From contig CAZWAP010000038.1 in the NCBI GenBank assembly GCA_964632005.1, positions 1 to 22,115 on the forward strand: a stretch of 22,115 nt of DNA, written 5' to 3'. A model generated the notes under the pieces. The model saw nothing but the letters and a program-made list of their open reading frames with translations, was not told the DNA's origin and made no database searches. The stretch is from CAZWAP01 sp964632005 (GTDB taxonomy: Bacteria; Planctomycetota; Phycisphaerae; Sedimentisphaerales; Anaerobacaceae). The position numbers were made by a program, and so were the translations under genes. Of this stretch, positions 14,948-22,115 are shown piece by piece (within the stretch, counting starts at the first letter, position 1; each line of letters begins with the position of its first letter).

Positions 14948-16123
14948 TCAGCTTTCCAGGAGCCTTGCATAAACCGCTTCTATCTTATCGACCATCACCT
15001 CGGGAACGAACTTATCCTTGACGAAGTCTCTGCCTTGTTGGCCCAGCTTTTTTCGCAAATGCTCGCGCTCTATCAATTCGGTACAGGCGGCGATAAGCTG
15101 GTGGACATTCTTCGGTTGGATCAGGCGGCCGGTCTTCCGGTTGACTACCTCTCTTGCGCCGTCGATGTCAAAGGATATCACCGGGCGGGCGCAGAGCATT
15201 GCCTGCGGCAGAGCCCTTGCAAGGCCTTCTCGCAGTGAGCAGTGCACCAGGATATCCGAGGCCTGTATCGCAAGTGGAATCTCACTCGGTGGCAAAAGCC
15301 CGGTAAACCTTACCCTCTCAGTCAGGCCCAGTTCCCGAACCTGCCGCCTGTAGCTCTCGGCAAGATTGCCGTCACCCACGAACAGCCATACACACCGGCT
15401 GAACCGCCTGGAAAGCTCCTTTGCTGATTCGATAATGAAGTTGTGGCCTTTCAGCTCGAAGAGTCTGGCGATCGTTACCAGGACGACCGCGTCTTCGGGT
15501 ATCCCGTACCTGCGCCGAAACTCAGCCCTGCGCCGCGGCGGGATCGGCTCAAGGAAGTGCGCGGTCTCGATGGCCGAATACGCTGTGACAAATTGGTCGG
15601 GCCTGCCGATCCCGGCTGCCAGGGACCGGGCGGTCATTGCGTCGGCAACGCTGATAAAAAAATCGGTCCGCTTTGCAGCTGCTCTCTCGATCGCTATGTA
15701 AAATCTGTTGAGCAGGCTGCTCTGATACGGGTGGAAGGCCAGTCCGTGTATCGTGTGGACTATCGCTGGTCGTCTGTCCGCCCAGACACCTTTTAAGGCG
15801 TGGGCCGCGAATCTGCCCAGGATCCCGGCCTTGGCCGAGTGTGTGTGGACGACGTCCGGCTTTATTTGACGCAGGAGTCTCTTGATCGAGAGGTAGGCCG
15901 GGCCGTCATAAGCCGGATTGATCGGCCGGCGGAGCCTATCGACCACGACAACGTCATAGCCGGCCCGCGTGGTCTGCTCAAAAAGTTCGCCTTCAGGGCC
16001 CAGTGCCGGCCCCGTAATCAGTGTTACTTCGTGTCCGCGCTGCGCCAGCAGCCGGCACGTTATAAGGGTATTTTCCTGCGCGCCGCCCAGTATCAATCGC
16101 GTTATTATGTGAACAATTCGCAT
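14948..16123 (-). CDS. GT4 family glycosyltransferase
   Basis: This is a GT-B fold, retaining GT4-type glycosyltransferase, probably acting on cell-surface or extracellular polysaccharide. The N-terminal domain has the glycine-rich ITRLILGGAQENTL and PDVVHTHSAKAGILGR. The C-terminal donor-binding domain has TIARLFELKGHNF (Arg220, Lys225) and SLREGLARALPQAML. In the EX7E position Glu299 is kept but the second acidic residue is Gln307. No signal peptide or membrane segment is visible, so it is probably cytoplasmic or peripheral. The length, 391 residues, is normal. ATG at 16123 has only a weak ribosome-binding site. It is a single gene here, convergent with nfnB; the sugar donor and acceptor cannot be inferred. 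Confidence 0.9.
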   Translation of the reverse strand: MRIVHIITRLILGGAQENTLITCRLLAQRGHEVTLITGPALGPEGELFEQTTRAGYDVVVVDRLRRPINPAYDGPAYLSIKRLLRQIKPDVVHTHSAKAGILGRFAAHALKGVWADRRPAIVHTIHGLAFHPYQSSLLNRFYIAIERAAAKRTDFFISVADAMTARSLAAGIGRPDQFVTAYSAIETAHFLEPIPPRRRAEFRRRYGIPEDAVVLVTIARLFELKGHNFIIESAKELSRRFSRCVWLFVGDGNLAESYRRQVRELGLTERVRFTGLLPPSEIPLAIQASDILVHCSLREGLARALPQAMLCARPVISFDIDGAREVVNRKTGRLIQPKNVHQLIAACTELIEREHLRKKLGQQGRDFVKDKFVPEVMVDKIEAVYARLLES

Positions 16124-16817
16124 TCGTTCAGAAGATGGAGGACAGGAGGCTGATGCGCGCGCAAAACGAGCTGATGCGCCTTCGCCAGAGTATCGAGTGC
16201 GTAAAATCTTTTGCCCTTTTTCTGGTCATACACTAATCCTGGCGTCCCTGTCAAACCGCCAGCGTACCGGCCCAGAGAGTGCTGCGAGCGGCCACCGCGG
16301 AATACCACCGCAAGAGCTGAAGATTCTTGCGGGCCCGGGTCGCGTCACTCTCGCTGCTGAATATTCCTGGCTGAAGGCTCCTGTCTGTTTCTACGATGAA
16401 TCCTCGCAAATTACACTGTGCCAGTATTATATCACCATACGGCACGCCCGGCACAAACATATAATCATCAACGTCCATTGTCTTCGGGAGGGTTGCCGGA
16501 CATTCTGGCCTCTGTCTGGTGTCGTCCAAACGCGGGTTTCGCAAGTATTTCCTTAGAAATCGACGGCATCTCAGCAGTATAGAACCGGTGCAGACCGTTC
16601 AAGTCAGTTTTGACCATTTGTTATCGGAAAGCCCAATGTGTGAAGCAGGCAAGGATGCCCTGAGAACAGATGACCGGCATATCGTGACAACGCGGGCCGT
16701 TAGAGGGAGATCCGTGGTCGAGGTACATCGAAAAACTGCCAAATGCGAGCTTCTCAGCGAATTAGCGTGTTGGGGGTGTTTTGGGGTGGTGCATCGGCCG
16801 GCTGGTGACGACAGACC
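16124..16817. other. About 700 bases without a recognisable gene
   Basis: Two minus-strand open frames (16105-16308 and 16251-16544) and one plus-strand frame (16519-16821) are present, but none shows a known motif and they overlap one another. The stretch holds the likely glycosyltransferase promoter on the minus strand at 16225-16254 and leads into the promoter of the secreted protein gene at 16818. Confidence 0.5.
16225..16254 (-). promoter_or_regulatory. Putative promoter of the GT4 gene
   Basis: On the minus strand TTGACA (16254-16249) is followed after 18 bases by TATGAC (16230-16225), which keeps four of six consensus bases. The leader to the ATG at 16123 would be about 95 bases. Confidence 0.4.
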
Positions 16818-16846
16818 TTGACATCAAGGCCCTGTTTTGGTACCAT
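16818..16846 (+). promoter_or_regulatory. Putative promoter of the secreted multidomain protein
   Basis: TTGACA (16818-16823) and TACCAT (16841-16846) are separated by 17 bases. A leader of about 50 bases would contain the short direct repeat TTGATTA twice near 16869-16883. Confidence 0.45.
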
Positions 16847-16902
16847 TGTTGATATGGCGTGCACGAGCATTGATTATTGATTATTGAAATGGCGAATCTC
16901 AG

Positions 16903-19824
16903 ATGAAAAGAGAATTCTTCGGCGCGGTTATCGCGGCGGCCTTGGTGGCACTGAACGCGCTTCAGGGAGCTTCGGGCGCGACTTTGTCCGGCGAGTTGAG
17001 GCAGTGGCACAAGGTCACGCTGACGTTCACCGGCCCGGACACCAGTGAAACTGCCCCTACCAATCCGTTCCTCGACTACAGATTGAACGTGACGTTCACG
17101 CAGGGCTCCACGAGCTACGTCGTGCCCGGCTACTACTGTGCCGATGGCAACGCGGCCAACACAGGTGCTTCCAGCGGCAACAAATGGCGTGTGCACTTCG
17201 CGCCCCCTTCAACCGGCACGTGGAACTGGCAGGCCTCTTTCAGACAGGGCAGTGGTATTGCCGTTTCAAACGCCAGCGGAACGCCGGTCTACTTTGATGG
17301 CCAGTCAGGCAGTTTCAACGTGAGCGCATCGAACAAGACCGGCGATGACTTCCGCGGCAAGGGCCTGCTCAAGCTCGCGCCGGGCAAACACTACCTGCGA
17401 TTTTCGGGAACTGGAGAGTACTGGATCAAGGGCGGTGTCGACAGTCCGGAGGATTTCCTGGGTTGTTCGGACTTTGACAATACCGTAACCGGTAACGAGC
17501 TCTTCCCAGTGACCAACTATCCGGCGCACGTCGGTGACTGGAATCCGGGCGACCCGACATGGGGAGGTGGAAGAACTGAAAAGGGCAAGGGGATCATCGG
17601 GGTTCTTAACTATCTCGGTTCACAAAGGGTCAACAGCATATATTTCCTTCCGATGAATCTCGGAGGCGACGGCCAGAATACGCATCCTTTCGCAAGCACT
17701 AACAATGACCTTGTGTACGACTGCAGCAAGCTGGACCAATGGCAGATCGTGTTCGATCATGCCCAGAAGAAGGGAATACTGCTGCATGTCGTTCTGAACG
17801 AGGCGGAAGCCGCCAACAGAAACAGGCTCGACAACGGAACGCTGGGAACGGAGCGGAAGCTGTTCTACCGTGAGCTGATCGCACGGTTTGCTCACGTCAA
17901 CGGGCTGATGTGGAACCTCTGCGAAGAAGGCATCGAAACCTTCTACCCGGCGTCTCGCTTGATATCGTTTGCGGACTACATCAAGTCCGTGGACCCCTAT
18001 AACCACCCTATCGGCGTTCATAACTGGATAAAGGCGGATGGCATAGATGTGGTGTTCAGCGACTTTTACGGTCAGCCGAGCATCGATTACCTGTCGATTC
18101 AATACCGCAGCTCCTATATCCGCAGCGACTACCCCGATCCCCGCTATCCGAACCTGCTTGGCGACCTGCGGGCCGGCACTTCCGCTGCGGGTAAGCCTCT
18201 GGCCCTTATGGGCGACGAACTTGAGTGGGTACTGCCGTCCGATGATGAGAGCTATAGTTTGGGCATCTATGCCAAGTGCGGCATGAAATGGCATCGCAAA
18301 GCCCAGTTATGGCAATGGTACCTGAGCGGCGGAGCCGGCGTGGAATACATCGTGGAAACCCTGCTGAATACACACGACTTCAGGCAGTACGAACCAATGT
18401 GGCGATATACTCGCTACGCGCGAAACTTTATGGAGCAGATACCGTTCGGCGATATGGTGCCGAGCCACGATCTGCTCACCGGCGAATCGACCTATGCCAA
18501 GTCTAATCCCCCGATATCGGGCGTTGTGCTGGCTAAGCCCGGCGAGGTATATGCCATCCAACTGCCAAACGCGAGCAACACGGGCACGCTCGACCTGTCC
18601 GGAGCACCGGGCACCTTCACCAAGCGCTGGTACAATCCGAGGACGGGCAACTTTGAGGGTGGCACGGAGACGATATCCGGTGGCGGCCCTGTGCCGCTGG
18701 GTCCACCTCCGTCTTCAAGCAGCGAGGATTGGGTCGTCCTGGTCGAGAAGGTCGGCACTTCGCCAGGTACGCTCGAGTTCAGCGCGGTGGACTACCCGGT
18801 CGCGGAGGGCGACGCGGGGGCGAGGACGGTGACCGTGGCGGTCAGGCGGACCGGCGGCACTTTGGGCGCGGTGTCGGTGGATTACAGCACCTCGGACGGC
18901 ACGGCCACGCTCGGCGACAACGACTACGGGGACACATGGGGAACGCTAAACTGGGCGGACGGAGATGGCAGCAACAAGACATTTGCGGTCACGGTCAACG
19001 GGGACGTAAATGTCGAGAATAGCGAGTACTTCAACCTCGTTCTGTCGAACGCGACCGGCGGCGCGACGGTCGGCCCGCAGAGTATGGCTACCGTGACGAT
19101 CATTGATGACGACGGAGTCTTGCTGGGATGGAGCTATCAGGCCTGGACCAACGACGCCACGAGCGGAATCGACGGCTCATACGCATATACCGCGGCACAC
19201 CACTTCTGCGACGCACACACCGGGGGCGTGGTGGTCAACGGTGTCGATTTTACCACCGGGCGAGTTACTTCCGGTACGGGTTGGAACATCGGCGGCGCGA
19301 CTTACTGGACTAAGGACACCAGCGTAAACATAACCGGCGACAGCGCACACATTGCAGACCAGTTCGTCTATGGCGGTACGCCGCGTACGGTTCAGTTCAC
19401 CGGATTGACAATCGGCGCGACCTACAAGGCGTCGTTCTTCAGTGTGGGATGGGAGGATAGCGGCCGGGTCCAGATATTTTCTTCAGAAGGCGACGACCTG
19501 GTGCTCGATCAGGATTTATACGGCAATAACAACGGGATCGTGATTTCTTATACGTACGTCGCGACTGCAGCGTCGCAGAATTTCACGATCGCTCCTCTCG
19601 ACAACGGTGGGACGTTCCACCTGTACGCGCTGGCCAACAGAGAGGTGCCCGTCGAGTTCATAGATTTTCGGAAATTCGCCAATCTGGCAGAATACTGGAT
19701 GATGAGCGGCTGCGATCAGCATCAGCCGTGTGACGATGCTGACTGGTTTGACGATGATATTATTGACCTGAAGGATCTGTATGTCTTTTGTTCGAACTGG
19801 TTGGGGTATGCCAGTGGATTTTGA
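16903..19824 (+). CDS. Secreted multidomain glycoside-hydrolase-like protein with Calx-beta and dockerin-like C-terminus
   Basis: A signal peptide covers residues 1-26 (cleavage near GASGA). Residues about 33-130 resemble the DUF5060 beta-sandwich (WHKVTLTFTGP, CADGNA, WRVHFAPPSTGTWNWQASF). A TIM-barrel region of the DUF4038/apiosidase type follows to about 530, with GLMWNLCEEG (Glu341/Glu342) and GDELEW (Glu439/Glu441) as candidate catalytic acids. Residues 538-620 resemble the Collagen_bind_2 sandwich usually found after this barrel (RWYNPRTGNFEGG, EDWVVLVEK). Residues 623-738 are a Calx-beta domain (VAEGDAG to VTIIDDDG). Residues 742-915 are a beta-rich domain I cannot assign. Residues 917-973 are a dockerin-like tail (EYWMMSGCDQHQPC, DDDIIDLKDLYVFCSNWL). 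It should be exported and attached to the cell surface or a complex to act on a polysaccharide; the substrate is unknown. ATG 16903 lacks a clear ribosome-binding site. Confidence 0.85.
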   Translation: MKREFFGAVIAAALVALNALQGASGATLSGELRQWHKVTLTFTGPDTSETAPTNPFLDYRLNVTFTQGSTSYVVPGYYCADGNAANTGASSGNKWRVHFAPPSTGTWNWQASFRQGSGIAVSNASGTPVYFDGQSGSFNVSASNKTGDDFRGKGLLKLAPGKHYLRFSGTGEYWIKGGVDSPEDFLGCSDFDNTVTGNELFPVTNYPAHVGDWNPGDPTWGGGRTEKGKGIIGVLNYLGSQRVNSIYFLPMNLGGDGQNTHPFASTNNDLVYDCSKLDQWQIVFDHAQKKGILLHVVLNEAEAANRNRLDNGTLGTERKLFYRELIARFAHVNGLMWNLCEEGIETFYPASRLISFADYIKSVDPYNHPIGVHNWIKADGIDVVFSDFYGQPSIDYLSIQYRSSYIRSDYPDPRYPNLLGDLRAGTSAAGKPLALMGDELEWVLPSDDESYSLGIYAKCGMKWHRKAQLWQWYLSGGAGVEYIVETLLNTHDFRQYEPMWRYTRYARNFMEQIPFGDMVPSHDLLTGESTYAKSNPPISGVVLAKPGEVYAIQLPNASNTGTLDLSGAPGTFTKRWYNPRTGNFEGGTETISGGGPVPLGPPPSSSSEDWVVLVEKVGTSPGTLEFSAVDYPVAEGDAGARTVTVAVRRTGGTLGAVSVDYSTSDGTATLGDNDYGDTWGTLNWADGDGSNKTFAVTVNGDVNVENSEYFNLVLSNATGGATVGPQSMATVTIIDDDGVLLGWSYQAWTNDATSGIDGSYAYTAAHHFCDAHTGGVVVNGVDFTTGRVTSGTGWNIGGATYWTKDTSVNITGDSAHIADQFVYGGTPRTVQFTGLTIGATYKASFFSVGWEDSGRVQIFSSEGDDLVLDQDLYGNNNGIVISYTYVATAASQNFTIAPLDNGGTFHLYALANREVPVEFIDFRKFANLAEYWMMSGCDQHQPCDDADWFDDDIIDLKDLYVFCSNWLGYASGF

Positions 19825-19903
19825 GTTAAGCAAGAATGAATACGGTTCGGCACCGGGGTTCGTTAAAGAATTGGGGGTAGTTTCTGGCGATGGCGTTGGG
19901 GGG

Positions 19904-19921
19904 CGGTTACCGAGGTAACCG
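19904..19921. terminator. Hairpin between convergent genes, possible terminator
   Basis: CGGTTAC (19904-19910) pairs with GTAACCG (19915-19921) around a CGAG tetraloop. It lies in the 133-base space between the secreted protein gene and the end of truA. No T run flanks it on either strand, so termination is only suggested by position. Confidence 0.4.
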
Positions 19922-19957
19922 GGGGAACGTCAGGAGACAGAAAAGGGGAAGAACAAA

Positions 19958-20707
19958 CTAATATTTGACTTGCATCAGGCACAAGCCGTTTGGCGGGGCC
20001 AGTCGGCCTGCGGCGCTGCGGTGGCGAGCTTCAAGGATCTCGGGCACCTTTTCAGCTTTCCAGCGCCCCAACCCGATCTCCACCAGGGTCCCTACGATAT
20101 TACGAACCATATTATACAAGAAGCCGTCACCTTCTACGTCGATGTAGACCCAGGGTCCGTCGGAAGTAACCTCGCAGCGGAAGATCGTGCGGACGGTTCG
20201 CTGCCGGGTATCCTTTGAGGAAGCGAAGGACTTGAAATCCCTGGTCCCGAGCAACATCTCTGCGGCCTTGCTCATCTGGGCGATATCGAGCGGTTCAGGG
20301 ATGTGCCAGCAGCGGTTCAACTGGAGGACGGGGCGGTCGGGGCCGGTGTAAATGGTGTATCGATAATGCTTGCTGACCGCCTGGCCGATCACGTCGAAGT
20401 TGCGCGGTGCTTCCTGAACGTCGGTGAGGAATATCTCGGGGGGCAGGCGGTCGTTTATGGCATCCTTGAAGTTGTCCGTGGGTATGGGACAATCAACTTC
20501 AAAAACCGCCACCTGCCCCAGTGCGCTGACACCGGCGTCCGTCCTGCTGGCCGCGTGCGCGGTGACCTTTTTTCCAACGAGGCTCGATATCGCGGCGGAA
20601 AGCTCGCCCTGAATCGTTTTCTTTCCGGGCTGGATCTGCCAGCCGTGATATTTGCTGCCGTCGTAACGGATGGTGAGTTTTATCTTGCGAACGGCCATCG
20701 CTGCCAC
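19958..20707 (-). CDS. truA: tRNA pseudouridine(38-40) synthase TruA
   Basis: TruA converts uridines 38-40 of the tRNA anticodon arm to pseudouridine. The start region IKLTIRYDGSKYHGWQIQ and the catalytic motif ASRTDAGVSALGQVAVF (Asp57 from the GTG start) are diagnostic; DFKSFASSKD and EGDGFLYNMVRNIVGTLVEIG are also typical. At about 249 residues it is normal. The GTG start at 20707 overlaps the asd stop by one base and has GAGAAG eight bases upstream; ATG at 20698 is the alternative and would shorten the protein by three residues. The overlap implies co-transcription and translational coupling with asd. Confidence 0.96.
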   Translation of the reverse strand: MAAMAVRKIKLTIRYDGSKYHGWQIQPGKKTIQGELSAAISSLVGKKVTAHAASRTDAGVSALGQVAVFEVDCPIPTDNFKDAINDRLPPEIFLTDVQEAPRNFDVIGQAVSKHYRYTIYTGPDRPVLQLNRCWHIPEPLDIAQMSKAAEMLLGTRDFKSFASSKDTRQRTVRTIFRCEVTSDGPWVYIDVEGDGFLYNMVRNIVGTLVEIGLGRWKAEKVPEILEARHRSAAGRLAPPNGLCLMQVKY

Positions 20708-21708
20708 TAAAGCAACTTCTCAGCGATTTGGACGGCGTTCAAAGCCGCTCCCTTGCGAAGCTGGTCCCCGGCGACCCACAAGTTGATGCCCCGATTCCCG
20801 GGCAGCGACTGGTCCTGGCGAATCCGACCGACGTAGATATCATCCTTGCCCGAGGCGTCGATCGGCATCGGAAAGCGGTTGTTCTGCCGGTCGTCGAGCA
20901 CCTTGACCCCGGGGGCGGCGCCAAGCAGATCGCGGACCTGGTCTGGGGTAATCGGGTCGGTGAATTCCAGATTGATGCTCTCGCAGTGCGCCCGCAGCAC
21001 AGGTATCCGGATGCAAGTGCAGGTGATCGCGATGTCGGGGCAGTCGAAGATCTTGCGGGTCTCGTTGACCATCTTGGTCTCTTCCTGGTTGTACCCGTTG
21101 GGGCCAAGAGGTGAATTGTGGCTAAAGCAGTTGAAGGCGATCTGGTACGGGAACGCCCGGCAGGTCGGCTGGTTGCCTTCGAGTATCTCTCGGGTCTGGC
21201 TCTCGAGCTCGAGCATTGCCGAGAGCCCGGCACCGCTGGCGGCCTGGTACGTGCTGACAACCATCCGCTTGACGGGGTTGACCTTGTGCAAGGGCCAGAC
21301 CGGAACAATCCCGATGATCGTCGAACAGTTGGGATTGGCGATGATCCCGTTGTGCTCAGCGATCTTCTGCGGGTTTATCTCCGGGACAACCAGCGGCACA
21401 TCCGGGTCCATGCGAAACGCCGAGGAATTGTCAACCACCACCGCGCCGGCCCGGACCGCCGCCGGTGCGAAGTCCCTGCTCCTTGCGCCGCCGGCGCTGA
21501 ATAGCGCGATATCAATCCCTTCGAAGCTCTCTGCCGTAAGCTCTTCGACGATGTAGGTTTTGCCTTTGAACTCGATCTTTTTGCCCGCCGAACGGCTGCT
21601 TGCAAGTACTTTGAGCGAATCGAACGGGAATTCCCGCTGCTCGATAATACGCAGAAACTCCTGCCCAACCGCTCCCGTAACACCTGCGATCGCCAGATTA
21701 CAACCCAT
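20707..21708 (-). CDS. asd: Aspartate-semialdehyde dehydrogenase
   Basis: Asd reduces beta-aspartyl phosphate with NADPH to aspartate semialdehyde, the branch point to lysine/diaminopimelate, threonine and methionine. The NADP-binding AIAGVTGAVGQEFLRI is at the N-terminus, SSRSAGKKIEFKG follows, the nucleophile Cys128 lies in NPNCSTI, and the catalytic His241 in IPVLRAHCESI. The 333 residues match the family. ATG 21708 is preceded by a clear GGAGG. It is the first gene of an asd-truA unit and supplies the precursor of the homoserine used by MetX-MetW elsewhere in the window. Confidence 0.97.
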   Translation of the reverse strand: MGCNLAIAGVTGAVGQEFLRIIEQREFPFDSLKVLASSRSAGKKIEFKGKTYIVEELTAESFEGIDIALFSAGGARSRDFAPAAVRAGAVVVDNSSAFRMDPDVPLVVPEINPQKIAEHNGIIANPNCSTIIGIVPVWPLHKVNPVKRMVVSTYQAASGAGLSAMLELESQTREILEGNQPTCRAFPYQIAFNCFSHNSPLGPNGYNQEETKMVNETRKIFDCPDIAITCTCIRIPVLRAHCESINLEFTDPITPDQVRDLLGAAPGVKVLDDRQNNRFPMPIDASGKDDIYVGRIRQDQSLPGNRGINLWVAGDQLRKGAALNAVQIAEKLL

Positions 21709-21748
21709 CGTTCAGCCTCCGGAACAAATTGTATCCCGATAAACCAAC

Positions 21749-21771
21749 GGGCAGCCCGAACACGACTGCCC
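21749..21771 (-). promoter_or_regulatory. Hairpin in the asd leader
   Basis: GGGCAG (21749-21754) and CTGCCC (21766-21771) form a six-base stem in the predicted asd leader of about 90 bases. No lysine riboswitch core is present, and no T run follows, so its role is unclear. Confidence 0.35.
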
Positions 21772-21804
21772 ATATGAACCTTTCAATCCGAATAGCCTTG
21801 CCGA

Positions 21805-21832
21805 ATTATAGCGTGCGTTCGACAGGATGCAA
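21805..21832 (-). promoter_or_regulatory. Promoter of asd-truA
   Basis: On the minus strand a perfect TATAAT (21810-21805) lies 16 bases after TTGCAT (21832-21827). Transcription would start near 21798, about 90 bases before the asd ATG. The region further upstream to the terminator at 21995 holds no recognisable element. Confidence 0.65.
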
Positions 21833-21994
21833 GTTTCTGTCCGGGGATATTTGGCTTGCGTCGTCAAGTATCATCGGTCGCAGACAGGCCAAAAACTTGA
21901 TAGAAAGTACCCCTTGCAGGTAATCCGAGGAACAACGTTACCGGCGAGTAATAGGGCTGACGTAATCGTCACAAGTGGTGTGGGTTTGATTGAT

Positions 21995-22046
21995 AAAAAA
22001 ATGGCCTCTTTGCCGATGTGAACTAAAAACACTCGACAAGGAGGCC
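21995..22046 (-). terminator. Intrinsic terminator for a minus-strand gene to the right of the window
   Basis: On the minus strand the arms GGCCTCCTTGTCGA (22046-22033) and TCGGCAAAGAGGCC (22016-22003) form a 14-base stem with one G-U pair and one mismatch. The loop can close further with a GTG/CAC pairing. The stem is followed by A and seven T residues (22001-21995). The plus strand has no T run after the stem, so it acts on leftward transcription. One minus-strand frame from the right edge ends in a TGA at 22100-22098 (last visible residues ADRWQ), a possible end of that gene, but too short to identify. Confidence 0.8.
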
Positions 22047-22115
22047 AAAAACCATATTCCCGGTCGCCGGCAGCCTGAAACTTGAGAGAAGATGTCCTCA
22101 TTGCCACCGATCCGC

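Noticed and set aside
16105..16544. Two overlapping minus-strand frames upstream of the GT4 gene, considered as a frameshifted gene
   Set aside because: Neither translation matches a family I recognise and the two do not join into a plausible domain. The likely GT4 promoter lies inside them.
22010..22115. Minus-strand frames running from the right edge through the terminator, considered as coding
   Set aside because: They pass through a strong hairpin plus T run; a gene should stop before it. Only the frame ending at 22098 fits, and it shows just five residues.
1..22115. Search for CRISPR arrays, insertion sequences, prophage, toxin-antitoxin or defence genes
   Set aside because: No regularly spaced repeats, transposase with terminal repeats, or recognisable defence proteins were seen; the only possible hint is the short HTH peptide at the left edge.

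Overview
The window most likely comes from a planctomycete, probably class Phycisphaerae. This is an inference from three things: a secreted carbohydrate-active enzyme ending in the short dockerin-like tail (paired acidic, calcium-loop-like segments ending in an NWL motif) common on exported planctomycete proteins, a large GH106-type enzyme fused to an esterase-like hydrolase, and a metabolic core suited to an anaerobe (NfnAB, NikR). Base composition is moderately GC-rich throughout. Nothing looks like a mobile element, CRISPR array, rRNA or tRNA.

Layout, left to right. (1) 79-3780 (+): an exported or membrane-anchored alpha/beta hydrolase fused to a GH106-like rhamnosidase. Its reading frame stays open to the left edge, where it encodes a helix-turn-helix-like peptide. 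(2) 3886-8683 (+): a complete glycine-cleavage transcription unit with a promoter, a tandem glycine riboswitch with a leader-linker kink-turn, then gcvT, gcvH, gcvPA and gcvPB. The L-protein gene is absent. (3) 8684-9837: a gap of about 1.15 kb with no recognisable gene, ending in a 9-bp inverted repeat and a promoter. (4) 9838-12151 (+): a metX-metW gene fusion followed by nikR. (5) 12370-14868 (+): a strong promoter driving nfnA and nfnB, the electron-bifurcating NADH-dependent ferredoxin:NADP+ oxidoreductase. (6) 14948-16123 (-): a GT4 glycosyltransferase. (7) 16124-16902: a gene-poor gap with divergent promoters. (8) 16903-19824 (+): a secreted multidomain glycoside-hydrolase-like protein. 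(9) 19958-21708 (-): asd and truA, overlapping by one base, with a promoter containing a perfect TATAAT. (10) 21995-22046 (-): an intrinsic terminator for a gene lying to the right of the window.

Functional picture. The core genes meet in one-carbon, aspartate-family and redox metabolism. Asd makes aspartate semialdehyde, the precursor of homoserine. MetX-MetW acylates homoserine towards methionine. The glycine cleavage system supplies methylene-tetrahydrofolate when glycine is plentiful. NfnAB balances NADH, NADPH and ferredoxin. The two large exported enzymes and the glycosyltransferase are accessory polysaccharide functions. The most informative signals are the riboswitch, whose linker is exactly complementary to the gcvT ribosome-binding site, the MetX-MetW fusion, the esterase-GH106 fusion, and the in-frame HTH-like peptide at the left edge. 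I found no evidence of a defence system or other wholly new multi-gene system.
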